Assembly: GCA_963738325.1 (NCBI GenBank)
Contig: CAVTWD010000009.1
Span: 620,001-684,000, forward strand
Length of the DNA stretch: 64,000 nucleotides
DNA from: CAVTWD01 sp963738325
GTDB taxonomy: Bacteria; Actinomycetota; Acidimicrobiia; Acidimicrobiales; Ilumatobacteraceae
Reading direction: 5' to 3'
The notes below the pieces were generated by a model. It saw nothing but the letters and a program-made list of their open reading frames with translations, did not search any database and was not told the DNA's origin. Both the position numbers and the translations under genes were made by a program. Of the stretch, positions 27,055-36,591 are shown in pieces (position 1 is the stretch's first letter; every line of letters begins with the position of its first letter).

Positions 27055-27320
27055 ATTCCATTGGGCGATCCGCCCGGTCTGGGGACCACCGCACCACGGC
27101 GCCCGCTCGCACGAGCTGCGGTCCTCGGCGGCCTCACTGGCAGGGCGGGTCGGCGACCAGCCTGATACGAGGCGCGGCCGACGGTGGTTCGCCACCCTCC
27201 TCATGGACGTCGCGATCTACACCACTATCCAGGCCACGATGAGCCTCGGTGACCGATCACGGAGGAATGCCCAATGGCCCCGATCGAGGTGTTTGCCGAC
27301 ATCTGCTGCCCGTTCACGCA

Positions 27321-27344
27321 CCTAGATGACTAATTCCTGGGGGT
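27321..27344 (+). repeat. IS982 terminal inverted repeat, left
   Basis: Starts CCTAGATGACTAATTCC and ends GGGGGT; pairs with the repeat at 28327-28350 with four mismatches (positions 7, 10, 12 and 18). Confidence 0.75.
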
Positions 27345-28259
27345 CAGTGGTCGTAGGCGATGAGCGATCGCAGGATGGGTTGGTTGGTGGTGTCGTTGTG
27401 CCAGATGGCGGCGGTGAGGGCGAGGACGCGTTGAAGTACTCGTGCGGCGACTCCGTCGCAGGTCCGGCCGCCGTGGCGTTCGAGGTCGAGTTGGCCTTTG
27501 AGGGTGTCGTTGACCGACTCGATGATTTGGCGGAGCGGTTTGAGCAGGTGGGCGCCGGGTCGGGGTCGTTCCTTCTTGAAGGCGGGGCGCAGCAGTCGGG
27601 CGCCGTGGTCGGCGAGGAACCCCTCGAACTCGGTAGACGCGTAGCCCTTGTCGGCGATGAGGGTTTGGCCGGGGCGGCGGGCGAGGAGCTCGGGCTCGGT
27701 CTCGAGCATGTCGCGGGCGACTTCGCGTTCGTCGGTCTTGGGGTTGGTGAGGGCGAAGGTGATGGGCAGCCCCGCGGGGGTGCAGATCAGGTGCAGACGC
27801 AGGCCCCAGAAGTAGCGGGAATGGCTGGCGCAGTAGCCGTAGGCGGACCAGCCGGCGGTGTCGGACCGCTTGGCGGTGGGCCGAGATCGGCCGCACTCGA
27901 CGGGGGTCGAATCGATCAGCCAAACGTCGTCGCTCCATCCTCGACTCTCGATCGCCAAGATCCGGATCATGGCTTTGAGCTGGCCCGACGCCGCCCGCAG
28001 CCGCTTGTTGTAGCCGGACTGGCGGGGCAGATAGGGGAACAGGTGACAGAGGTGCTGACGGGCGTGGCGCAGCCAGCGGGTCTCGGACACGAACCCGGCG
28101 AGGGCTTGCAGCACCGCCAGCGTGATCAGCTCGGCGTCGGACAGCTTGGGCCTGAACGATCCTTTCGGCAGGCGCGGCGCCAGCGTCGGATCATCCTTCG
28201 AGCGCGTCATCAACGCGGACATACAGTGCAGTGGCGAGGGTGTCCAGGTCGGCGTCCAC
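27344..28259 (-). pseudogene. IS982-family DDE transposase, one frameshift near the N-terminus
   Basis: The main frame (27344 to ~28190) has KLSDAELITLAVLQALAGF, LRHARQHLCHLFPYLPRQSG and the DDE residues: D in WLIDSTPVECGRSRPT, D in LIADKGYASTEFEGFL and E in LRQIIESVNDTLKG, ending AIWHNDTTNQPILRSL then IAYDH. The usual start, VDADLDTLATALYVRVDD, lies one frame over from GTG 28259; the two join at ~28190-28200. With that one shift repaired it is full length (~305 residues). Confidence 0.8.
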
Positions 28260-28326
28260 GAGACCTCCAAGGTCGACGGAATCAGCAACGCCGATCGTGG
28301 ACGCCTTCGCCGCGTCAACGGCGGAT

Positions 28327-28350
28327 ACCCCCGGGAATCACTCGTCTAGG
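28327..28350 (-). repeat. IS982 terminal inverted repeat, right
   Basis: Read on the minus strand it begins CCTAGACGAGTGATTCC and ends GGGGGT, matching 20 of 24 bases of the left repeat. Confidence 0.75.
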
Positions 28351-28901
28351 CCTGCGCCGTCTCGTCGACCGGCGCCGCGCCCTCGGGCGTGAGGAGCCCA
28401 GGTTGTACGTGCGGGCCTGGCCGTTGGAGCTCGTCAATGGCACGCCGCTCGACGCCGAGCTCATCGGAGAAGAAGTCGACGAGCTCCGCCGCCAAGTCGC
28501 CCCCGACCTCTTCCGCGGTTACGACCAGTCGGCCTCTCCTCACAGCTCGCTACCCGCGTTCGCCCTCGCCGCCGTTGCCTACCAGCGTGGCCTGGCGACC
28601 GGCGAGGCGGTCAGCCTCGCCCTACGCGCCGCGCTGTTCGAGGAAGGCCGCAACATCGCCAGCCCGGCGGTCCTCGCCGAGATCGCGACACGACACGACC
28701 TGCCGTCGCCCAACGAAGCGGATCGACACCGCGCTGTGGAGGATTGGCAGCGACGGCCAAGCCCGCGGCGTTGTCGGTTCCCCGCACTTCTTCCTCGCGG
28801 CCGGGGACTTCTTCTGCCCCACCCTCGACATCGCCAGGGTCGACGGGCAGTTGCGCATCACCACCGACGCCGACAGCCTCGAGCGCTTCCTCGGTGCCGC
28901 A

Positions 28902-29079
28902 CTACGTCCGCAATCCCCCTGACAGCTGTCGCTGCGAGGTGACCACCGCGACCGATACGTCGTCCAGCGCCACACGCTCAGCGAGGGCGTAGCCGACCTC
29001 GGTATGGCGCCAGGTGCTGCTCGATCCCCCCGGAGCGCTCGAGCCAGTAGATCAGGGCGTGCTCGTCGAGCAGGTCCAT
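28902..29079 (-). pseudogene. possible small protein, frameshifted
   Basis: ATG 29079 with GAGGAACCGGG before it reads MDLLDEHALIYWLERSGGI, and after a shift at ~29000 continues HTEVGYALAERVALDDVS, ending LSGGLRT at 28902. ~58 residues. Unrecognised. It overlaps the DsbA-like end on the other strand. Confidence 0.3.
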
Positions 29080-29206
29080 CCCGGTTCCTCCGGACCGAGT
29101 CGTGACCGGGCCCCTCCTCGTCTTCGACGAGGCTGGCGTCACGGGTCACTCCAACGACGCGGGCGCCCCCAGGCCTACCCAAGCGCCTGCCTGTCAACTC
29201 CTCATC

Positions 29207-29380
29207 TCAGCCGGTCCGCCATCGGGAAAGCCACCCGGACCTCTTCGCGGGGTGTACGGCACCTGCAGTGCACTGGCACCGCTCGGCGGCAGGGACATGA
29301 CCGAGCACCTGCTCGACATGGGCACCACAACCCGACCAGGTCGGCCGGTTGCAGCTTGGGCAGCTCACCTGTCTACACAT
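29207..29380 (-). CDS. 57-residue zinc-ribbon-like protein
   Basis: Starts MCRQVSCPSCNRPTWSGCGA, followed by HVEQVLGHVPAAERCQC, then a variable tail. The CPxC...CGxH...C.C pattern is common in a family of tiny actinobacterial and proteobacterial proteins and suggests one bound zinc. The ATG at 29378-29380 lies inside a CsoR-like palindrome (29379-29394), so the same repressor could block it directly. It is divergent from the persulfide-dioxygenase gene. The tail after residue ~38 (AGAVHPAKRSGWLSRW) is longer than I expect. Confidence 0.55.
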   Translation of the reverse strand: MCRQVSCPSCNRPTWSGCGAHVEQVLGHVPAAERCQCTAGAVHPAKRSGWLSRWRTG

Positions 29381-29394
29381 ACCCCCTAAGGTAT
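29379..29394. promoter_or_regulatory. CsoR/CstR-type operator, site 2 (imperfect)
   Basis: ATACCCCCTAAGGTAT: 5-bp arms ATACC/GGTAT; the sixth pair is mismatched relative to sites 1 and 3. Overlaps the start codon of the zinc-ribbon gene and lies 30 bases from site 3. Confidence 0.5.
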
Positions 29395-29423
29395 CAGTTC
29401 GGGGCCCGCCGATGCAGGAATAG

Positions 29424-29439
29424 ATACCCCTATGGGTAT
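29424..29439. promoter_or_regulatory. CsoR/CstR-type operator, site 3
   Basis: ATACCCCTATGGGTAT: arms ATACCC/GGGTAT with a four-base spacer, 38 bases before the start of the MBL-rhodanese gene. Same architecture as site 1. Together with site 2 it fills the divergent promoter region. Confidence 0.65.
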
Positions 29440-29477
29440 GGTTGTTTCTGGGCACCGACACGAGGAGTCGAATCGGC

Positions 29478-30888
29478 ATGTTCTTCCGCCAGTACTACTT
29501 GGGCTGCCTGTCGCACGCGAGCTACCTGATCGGGGACACGGCGACGGGTCGCGCGGTGGTGGTCGATCCGCAGCGCGACGTCGCCGAGTACCTGGCCGAT
29601 GCGGAGGCGCACGGCCTGAGGATCGAGACGGTGCGTCGAGACCCACTTCCACGCCGACTTCCTGTCCGGCCACCTCGAGCTCGCCGCCCGCACGGGCGCC
29701 ACGATCGGGTACGGCCGTGCCGCCGAGGGCGGTGCCGAGTTCCCGATCGAGCTGTACGGCGACGGGGACCGAATCAACTTGGGCGACGTCGAGCTGGAGA
29801 TCCGCGAAACCCCCGGCCACACACCGGAGTCCATCAGCATCGTGGTGTACCCGAAGGGCGCCTCCCACGAGCCGTGCGGCGTGCTCACCGGCGACACGCT
29901 GTTCATCGGGGATGTCGGTCGCCCGGACCTGTTGGCCTCGGTGGGCGTGACGGCCGAGGAGCTGGCCCGGCAGCTCTACCATTCCCTCCATGAGCGCCTT
30001 CTGACGCTGCCCGACGCCACCAAGGTCTTCCCGGCCCACGGCGCCGGGTCGGCGTGCGGGAAGAACCTCTCGACCGACACGGTGTCCACGATCGGGGAGC
30101 AGCGGCGCACCAACTACGCGCTGGCGCCGATGAGTGAGAACGATTTCGTCGAAGCCGTCACCCAGGGACAGTCCGTCGCGCCGCTCTACTTCTCGTTCGC
30201 CGCGAACCGGAACCGCCAGGTGCGCGAGCTCCTCGGCGACGACGAGCCGGTGACGAGCCTCACCCTCGACGAGGTCGTGACGCACCAGGCGAACGGCGCC
30301 GCCGTGTTGGATGCCCGGGACGATCTCACCTTCGCGGCCGGTCATCTGCGCGGGTCTGTCAACGTCGGCCTTGGTGGACGGTTCGCCGAATACGCCGGCG
30401 AGATCATGTCACCTGGCACCCCGATCGTCCTCGTGACCGACCCTGGCCACGAAGCCGAAGCCACGCGGCGCCTGGCCCGCATCGGGTTCGACCACGTGCT
30501 CGGAGCCCTCGCCGACCCCCTCCAGGCGTTCACGGCACATGCCGAGCTCGTCGATCAGCTCTCCCGCCTCTCGGCCGCCGCCCTCGCCGAGCGGCTCGAC
30601 ACCGTGGCGAACCTCGTCCTCATCGACGTCCGCAACCCCGCCGAGCTCGAGCACGGCGCACTACCCGGCGCCCGCACGATCAGCCTGCCCGCCCTGCTCC
30701 ACGACATGCACGAGCTCGATCCGACCGCCCCGACCGTCGTCTACTGCGCCGGCGGGTACCGGTCGGCCATCGCCTCCAGCCTGCTCCGCGCTCACGGGTT
30801 CACCGACGTCTTCGACCTCCTCGGCGGGTACACGGCCTGGACCAGCCAGCCCCTCGATGCCGGCGCCTCGGCGAACGGAGCACGGTGA
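29478..30888 (+). pseudogene. persulfide-dioxygenase-like MBL-fold protein with two rhodanese domains, one frameshift
   Basis: ATG 29478 (GAGGAG upstream). MFFRQYYLGCLSHASYLIGD begins the metallo-beta-lactamase domain; a single extra base near 29638 breaks the metal motif, which in the next frame reads THFHADFLSGH. DTLFIGDVGRPDL and VFPAHGAGSACGK complete the iron site typical of ETHE1-like persulfide dioxygenases. Rhodanese 1 (~275-355) lacks the catalytic Cys; rhodanese 2 (~370-460) has it in YCAGGYRSA. Expected role: oxidise persulfides to sulfite and move sulfane sulfur. The next gene starts on its stop codon. Confidence 0.85.
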
Positions 30889-31231
30889 TGCCGACCCCTG
30901 ACGCCCTCCCTTCCATCGACGCCGACACGGCGCCGCGATCGGTGGCCGCACGGTGCTGCTCGACGTGCGCGAGTACCAGGAATGGATGGGCGGACACGCC
31001 CCCACCGCCGTGCACATCCCGAGGAGCGAGCTCCCGGCCCGCGTCGACGAGCTCGACCGCACGCAGACCGTCGTGTGCGTGTGCCGGTCGGGCAACCGCT
31101 CCGCACGCGTCACCGCATGGCTCCGCTCTCAGGGCTTCGACGCGCGCAACTTGACGGGTGGCATGCAGAGGTGGTCGACCTTGGGGCACCCGATGGTCGA
31201 CCACGCCGGCCAACCTGGCGTCGTGATCTGA
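30888..31231 (+). pseudogene. single-domain rhodanese sulfurtransferase, one frameshift
   Basis: The ATG at 30888 shares bases with the previous stop. MPTPDALPSIDADT is followed by a one-base shift (~30930) into AAIGGRTVLLDVREYQEW. The active-site loop VCVCRSGNRSARV carries the catalytic Cys; the end is NLTGGMQRWSTLGHPMV. About 114 residues when repaired. Cytoplasmic transfer of sulfane sulfur to acceptors; operon partner of the upstream dioxygenase and the downstream exporter. Confidence 0.8.
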
Positions 31232-31241
31232 GCCCATCGAC

Positions 31242-32069
31242 ATGCCCGCCCTGCTGGCCTCACCTCTCGGCTTCCTCATCGGCCTGTCATTGGGCGCCCT
31301 CGGCGGCGGCGGATCGATCCTGGCCGTGCCCACCCTCGTTTACGCCGCCGGCCAGACACCGAAGCACGCCACGACCACGTCGCTGGTCCTCGTCGCCGTG
31401 ACCGCCATCATCGGCATGGCGCCCCACTGGCGCGCCGGGCGCGTGCGCTTCGGCGCCGGCCTCGTCTTCGGTCTCGCCGGCGTCGGCGGCTCACTGCTGG
31501 GCTCCCACTGGAACGAGGCGGCCAACCCCGATGTGCTTCTGCTCGCCTTCTCCGGCCTGATGCTCGTCGCGGCCTACGCCATGTGGCGCCGAGTCCGGCG
31601 AACCGCTGGCCCCGCCGCGGTCAATGCGCCGGTCGTGGCTCGATCGGTCGGCGCGGCAGCGGCCCCTACGACGACACCGTCATCGCGGATCGAGCCGATG
31701 ACCATCGCGAAGGTTGCGGTCGCGGGGACGATCGTCGGCCTTCTCACCGGATTCTTCGGCGTTGGTGGCGGCTTCGTGATCGTGCCGGCCCTGGTGCTCG
31801 CCCTGGGCTTCACCATGCCTGAAGCCATCGGAACCTCCCTGTTGGTGATCGCGATCAACTCCGCCGTCGCCCTCTCCACCCGGCTTGAACCCGGCTCGAT
31901 CGAGTGGGGGACCGTCGTTCCCTTCACCCTCGCCAGCCTTCTCGGCGTCATGGTCGGGAGCCGCCTCGCCCGCACCCGCGACTCGACCTCCCTGCAGCGG
32001 TGGTTCGTCGCCCTCCTCGTCGTCGTGGCCATCTATACCGCCACCCGCTCCGGCCTGGCACTGCGCTGA
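31242..32069 (+). CDS. TauE/SafE-family sulfite/sulfonate exporter
   Basis: 275 residues, intact, ten bases after the rhodanese. Two repeated halves: residues ~8-110 with SLGALGGGGSILAVPTLVYA, and ~150-270 with TGFFGVGGGFVIVPALVLAL, the inverted-topology duplication of the family; about eight TM helices. In persulfide operons this transporter removes sulfite made by the dioxygenase, and that role fits here. A hairpin follows the stop. Confidence 0.9.
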   Translation: MPALLASPLGFLIGLSLGALGGGGSILAVPTLVYAAGQTPKHATTTSLVLVAVTAIIGMAPHWRAGRVRFGAGLVFGLAGVGGSLLGSHWNEAANPDVLLLAFSGLMLVAAYAMWRRVRRTAGPAAVNAPVVARSVGAAAAPTTTPSSRIEPMTIAKVAVAGTIVGLLTGFFGVGGGFVIVPALVLALGFTMPEAIGTSLLVIAINSAVALSTRLEPGSIEWGTVVPFTLASLLGVMVGSRLARTRDSTSLQRWFVALLVVVAIYTATRSGLALR

Positions 32070-32073
32070 ACGT

Positions 32074-32091
32074 CGGGTGACACCTCACCCG
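32074..32091 (+). terminator. hairpin after the TauE gene
   Basis: CGGGTGA-CACC-TCACCCG, a 7-bp perfect stem starting 5 bases after the stop of the sulfur operon. Likely terminator. Confidence 0.55.
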
Positions 32092-32520
32092 CCAGCGACC
32101 GTGACGTCGCTGTCGTCCGAACCACCCTGGCCGCGTGACCGACGGCCGTACCCGCACGGGTCGTTCCGGGGATGGCCTTGAGACCTCGCTCTGGGCTCGC
32201 CGGACTGCAGCGCGGCGACTGGGGCGCCTTGGGGAACCGCGGGCCGGCGAGCGCTCGCGACCCAGCCCTGTGGCCTAGGATGGGTCGAGCACGGCTAATC
32301 CCGAGTTGCCGCCACCCGATGATCGGGGGTGCCCGGTGACACCGCCCGGTTCGAACGCACGACGAGATCGGCGTCGCCGCTCTACCGGATAGGCGGCGCT
32401 CCTTCAACGTCCTCCACCGTAGACAGTGACCTGCGCCTTTTCGATCGCACGGCTCTTAACCAAGGTCACGCGTCGACATGGCTCGACGCGTTTGTGGGCA
32501 CGAGTCGAACCCGTCGGCTG
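32092..32520. other. region without a recognisable gene
   Basis: About 430 bases between the sulfur operon and the ATPase unit. Probably holds the promoter of the latter. The stretch near 32491-32515 resembles a tRNA T-loop on the minus strand but no cloverleaf forms. Confidence 0.4.
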
Positions 32521-32622
32521 ATGCACCCTGAGGACACGCGCATCGGCCGCTTGGAGCCCGACGCGGTGCTGCTCCTGGTGGGGTATGCCGGGATGCTGGT
32601 TGCGATGTGGTCGGTGCGCTGA
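32521..32622 (+). CDS. 33-residue membrane peptide upstream of the Ca-type ATPase
   Basis: MHPEDTRIGRLEPDAVLLLV then GYAGMLVAMWSVR: a polar N-terminus and one ~17-residue hydrophobic helix, ending in TGA whose A is the A of the ATPase ATG. No strong ribosome site, so it might start further upstream in the same frame. Small helices like this modulate P-type ATPases in other systems (for example KdpF); that role here is inference. Confidence 0.4.
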   Translation: MHPEDTRIGRLEPDAVLLLVGYAGMLVAMWSVR

Positions 32623-35292
32623 TGGCCACCGACATGCGGTTGCCTGCGCATCCGTGGGCGATGGAAGCAGCGGCGGTGGCTGAGTTCCTGGCGACCGACA
32701 CCTGGCGCGGACTCGACGGCGAGGAGGCACGCCGGCGGCTGGAGGAGTTCGGTGTGAATGCGCTCGCGACGCGCGAGACCGCGTCGTCGTGGTCGTTGTT
32801 CGCAGGCCAGTTCGCGAACACGATGACCGTGGTGCTCGGCGTCGCCGCGCTGGTGACATTGCTGATCGGCGAGTACGTCGACACCGTCGCTATCGCGGTG
32901 ATCTTGTTGCTGAACGCGCTCTTCGGCTTCGCGCAGGAGCACCGGGCCGCCGAAGCGATGGCCGCCTTGCGCCAGCTCACGACGACCACGAGCCGGGTAC
33001 TGCGGTCGGGAGCTGTCGGCGAGGTGCCCAGCCCCGAGCTGGTTCCCGGTGACGTCGTCGAGCTGGCGAGCGGTGACGTCGTACCGGCTGACCTCCGTCT
33101 CATCGACGTATACGGCCTGCGCGTGAACGAGGCCACGCTGACCGGCGAGTCTGAACCGGCCGCGAAAATGGCCGATCCTTTGCCGGACGCGGGTCCGGCG
33201 CTCGTCGCGGACCGGCAGAACATGGCATTCAAGGGCACCGCGGTCACGTATGGCCGGGCGCATGGGGTGGTGGTGGCGACCGGGATGGCCACCGAGGTCG
33301 GCCGGATCGCCGGGTTGCTCGAAGCCCACGGCGATACCCGCACGCCGCTGCAGCGGCGCCTCGCGGTTCTCGGACGGCGCATGGCCGCCGTTGCGATCGC
33401 GATCGTCGCGCTCGTGTTCGTGGCAGGCATCGCCCGCGGCGAACCCGCTGACGAGATGTTTCTCACTGCGGTGAGCCTGGCAGTCGCCGCGATTCCCGAG
33501 GGGCTCCCCGCGGTGGTGACCGTCTCGCTCGCGCTGGGCGCGCGGCGCATGGCAGATCGGCGCGCGCGTCATCCGCAAGCTCCCCGCGGTCGAGACGCTC
33601 GGCTCCGTGACCGTGATCTGCTCCGACAAGACCGGGACCCTCAGCGAGAACCGCATGATCGTCGAGCGCGTGTGGACCCCGTCGGGCTGCTACGACGTGA
33701 CGGGCGTCGGCTACGAACCCGCCGGCGAAATCACCGGCGGTCCGGACAACCCGTATCTCGAGCGGCTCGCGATGGTCGCTGCCGCGTGCAACGACGCGGC
33801 TCTCCATGCGCCCGGCGACCCCCATGGCGAGTGGACCATCACCGGGGACCCCACCGAAGGCGCGCTCCTCGCCTTTGCCGCCAAGGTCGGCGTCGAGCAG
33901 GCCGACGTGCTGCGACGTCTCCCCCGCCATGCCGAGATCGCGTTCGATGCCAGCGCGCCGACGGATGAGCACGGTGCACGCCGACGACGGGTACTCCTGG
34001 ATCACCGTCAAAGGTGCCTTGTCAGCCTTGGTGCCGCTCCTGGTCGATGACGATGCGCGCTCGCCAACGACGCGGAGGCGGCACGTGATGCGCTCGCCGG
34101 CGACGGCTACCGCGTGCTCGCGCTCGCCGAGCGCCACAGTCCCCTCCCGCCCGACGAGGTGGAACATCCCGAACACGAGCTTCGCCTCCTCGGGCTGGTC
34201 GGCATCGCCGATCCCCCCCGCCCCGAAGCACGACCTGCGATCGCGACTTGCACGCACGCGGGCATCACCACCGTGATGATCACCGGCGATAACCCCCGCA
34301 CCGCGACAGCGGTCGCCAAGCGCCTCGAGTTCCCGGACCACGAGGCGCTACTGACCGGCGACGAGCTCGACCGGCTCTCCGATGACGACCTCGCCGAACG
34401 CGTCGCCGACATCCGCGTCTACGCGCGCACCAACCCCGGACAAAAGCTCCGGATCGTCGACGCGTGGAAGACCCGCGGCGCGATCGTCGCGATGACCGGC
34501 GACGGCGTCAACGACGCACCCGCGCTCCAACGCGCCGACATCGGCGTCGCCATGGGCATCACCGGCACCGACGTGAGCAAAGAAGCCGCCGACATGGTCC
34601 TCGCCGACGACAACTTCGCCACGATCGTGCGAGCCGTCGAGGAAGGCCGCCGGATCTACGACAACATCCGCCGCTTCGTGCGCTACCTGCTCACGACGAA
34701 CTCGGGTGAGCTGCTCGTCATGTTCCTCGCGCCGATTCTCGGCCTACCACTGCCCCTCCTGCCGTTGCAGATCCTCTGGATCAACCTCGTCACCGACGGC
34801 CTCCCCGCGGTCGCCCTGGGCCTCGAACCAGCCGAGCGCGACACAATGGAACGCCCACCACGGAACCCCGCCGAGTCGATCCTCGGCGCCGGACTCTGGC
34901 AACATGCCCTCTGGGTCGGCACCCTCATGGCGGCGGTCGTCATCCCGCTGCAAGCGGCCGCGCGCGCCGCCGATTGGCCCTGGCAGACCATGGTCTTCAC
35001 CACGCTCGCGTTCCTGCAGCTCGGCCACGCACTGGCCGTACGTTCCGAGCACGACTCGATATTCCGCCTCGGCTTGCGCACCAACACCTGGCTTGCGGCC
35101 GCGATCGCCGGAAGCGTCATCGCCCAACTCGCAGCGGTGTACCTGCCATCCCTTCAGGGCGTCTTCGACACCGACGCCCTGAGCGCCGCCCAGCTCGCCG
35201 TCGTCGCGCTGCTGGCACCCGCCGTACTCATCGCCGTCGAGATCGAAAAGGCGATACACCGGCGATCCACGCGGCACCGACGCCGACCGTAG
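32622..35292 (+). pseudogene. P2A-type (Ca2+-like) cation-transporting ATPase with three frameshifts
   Basis: Starts MATDMRLPAHPWAMEAAAVAEF at 32622. Domains in order: N-terminal cation ATPase domain, VNEATLTGESEPAAK (actuator), AVAAIPEGLPAVVTVSLALG (M4 with the PEGL ion-site motif), SDKTGTLSENRM (phosphorylation), ADDGYSWITVKGALSAL (N domain), then TGDGVNDAPALQRADIG and the C-terminal helices. It breaks near 33570 (extra base in a GCGC run), 33955 and 34060; each repair restores conserved sequence. ~890 residues when joined. PMR1/SERCA-like, so Ca2+ or Mn2+ export is likely. Confidence 0.85.
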
Positions 35293-35299
35293 TCCGACG

Positions 35300-35660
35300 C
35301 GCGGCACACGATCCCGAACCGCGATAACGGCCGGGCGGCACCGGTGACGATCGCGATTCCGCGTACGCGGGTTCCATCGCGCCGCACGGTCCGCTCGTCC
35401 ACGAGATGTCTCGTCGCGCGTGCCGCCGGCCTGCCGGGCCAGTGACACTCCCAGGCACGCCCGCGCTCGACGTGTGTACTCAAGTTCGCGTTGGAGAGGC
35501 GGCACGCATGATCATGGGTCAGCAAGCCTGGTCCCTCCCCGGATGCTCCATCGGGACCATGGGGGCGTCGCCGCACAAGATGACGGCGTCGGGCGGCACC
35601 CGGGCACGCCGGTCGACGACAGGGAGACCTCGATGGCGGGCGCGTTGAGCGGCTCGGCCT
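35300..35660. other. region without a clear gene
   Basis: The minus strand shows ISWTSGPCGAME / HLVDERTVRRDGTRVRGIAI-like phrases recalling a PAS linker, but too short and in mixed frames to call. Confidence 0.35.
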
Positions 35661-35664
35661 AGCG

Positions 35665-36250
35665 TCAGGACAGCTTGAGCAAGAGGCGCTCGCCGTCGTC
35701 GAGGCGGTACCCACCAGCGGCGGCCCCGTCGGGGGCCGCTCGACGGCGTGCACGCGGTAGAAGCGTTCGAAGTCGCGCTCGACATCGGCGGCGGCGAGAC
35801 CGACGCCCGTGTCGCTGACGGTCACGATCGCGCTCTGTCCTTGTGCGGCGACGTCGACCGTGACGTAGCCGTGGGGCGGCGTGTAGGTGAGCGTGTTCGC
35901 GACGAGGTTGGTGAGCACCTGGATGAGCCGGTCGCGGTCGCCGCGTACGGTCGCGCCCACATCCGTGATCTGCAGTTCGATGTATTTCTCGAGGGCCCGC
36001 GGCCGGAACGACTCCACGACGGTCGCAGCCGCGTCGTGGAGGTCGACCAGCGCGTCGGCGATCGCGAGGCGTCCCTCATCGGCGTGGGACAGGGTGCTCA
36101 GATCGCCGGCGAGGCGCCGGAGTCGGTCGACCTCGGCCAGCACCGCGGTGAGGACGTCAGCGTCGGGCGCGACGACGCCGTCGAGCATCCCCTCCGCGAC
36201 AAGGCCCGACGGCTCGCGGCGGCGCGCGACGTCGCTCGCCGATCTCAACA
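35665..36250 (-). pseudogene. histidine kinase C-terminal fragment
   Basis: VLAEVDRLRRLAGDLSTLSH is the end of HisKA; LIQVLTNLVANTLTYTPPHG is the N box, IVTVSDTGVGLAAADVERDF the G1 box and FERFYRV the F box. The phosphoacceptor region before and the G2 box after are missing: past FYRVHAVERPP the frame no longer fits, and another frame ends GGYRLDDGERLLLKLS at 35665, which looks like a different protein's tail. A truncated relic. Confidence 0.6.
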
Positions 36251-36591
36251 CCTACACACCCCCCGTCGAGCGGTTCGATCTCGTGATCGTGATGTACCTC
36301 CACCTGGCCGCCGAGCCGTGCCACGTCGTGTTCGGCCGAGCCGCGGCGGCGGTGGCCCCAGGCGGGACCCTGCTCGTCGTCGGCCACGACCTCACCAACG
36401 TCGAGTCCGGATGGGGCGGCCCTCGCGACCCCAGCGTCCTGTACGGACCGGAAGACGTCGTCACCGACGTCGCTGGGCTCGACATCGCCAAGGCGACCCG
36501 CGTCGAGCGTCACTTGACCACGGACGAGGGCGACAAGATCGCCATCGACGTTCTCGTACGCGGCACGCGACCGCCGCGGAGGCACCCGTGA
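36242..36591 (+). pseudogene. SAM-dependent methyltransferase C-terminal fragment
   Basis: DLNTYTPPVERFDLVIVMYL, HLAAEPCHVVFGRAAAAVAP then GGTLLVVGHDLTNVESGWGG match the second half of small class I methyltransferases, ending IDVLVRGTRPPRRHP. The glycine-rich SAM motif half is not here; a matching N-terminal half of the same type lies at 38214-38423 on the other strand. The stop overlaps the next GTG. Confidence 0.6.

Larger units (their letters stand above)
27321..28350 (-). mobile_element. IS982-family insertion sequence, ~1.03 kb
   Basis: Bounded by 24-bp imperfect terminal inverted repeats (20 of 24 match) at 27321-27344 and 28327-28350, with one transposase on the minus strand whose stop lies inside the left repeat. 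It interrupts the DsbA-like gene. The host codons ACG CAC | CTG CGC rejoin across it; at most a 3-bp CCT could be a target duplication, shorter than usual for the family. Confidence 0.8.
27274..28922 (+). pseudogene. DsbA/FrnE-like thiol oxidoreductase split by an IS982-family element
   Basis: ATG 27274 (GGAGGA seven bases upstream) begins MAPIEVFADICCPFTH, then at 27321-27323 the IS begins. The gene resumes at 28351 with LRRLVDRRRALGREE, YVRAWPLELVNGTPLDAE and EAVSLALRAALFEEGRNI; a frameshift near 28735 leads to VVGSPHFFLAAGDFFCPTLD and stop 28922. The active site reads ICCPF rather than the usual CPxC; VxGSPHFF is the family's cis-Pro region. Divergent from thioredoxin with a CsoR-like site between them. 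Broken twice, so non-functional as sequenced. Confidence 0.75.

Noticed and set aside
27326..28942. 538-codon open frame on the plus strand
   Set aside because: It is the antisense of the IS982 transposase joined to the second part of the DsbA-like gene; only the latter part is real coding sequence.
26572..32091. CsoR/CstR regulator gene within the sulfur island
   Set aside because: No frame shows the helical CsoR pattern (RxxxIEGQVRG and the conserved Cys/His residues).
32485..32560. tRNA-like T-loop (GGGTTCGACTC on the minus strand)
   Set aside because: The five flanking bases do not pair as a T-stem and no acceptor stem or anticodon arm can be formed.
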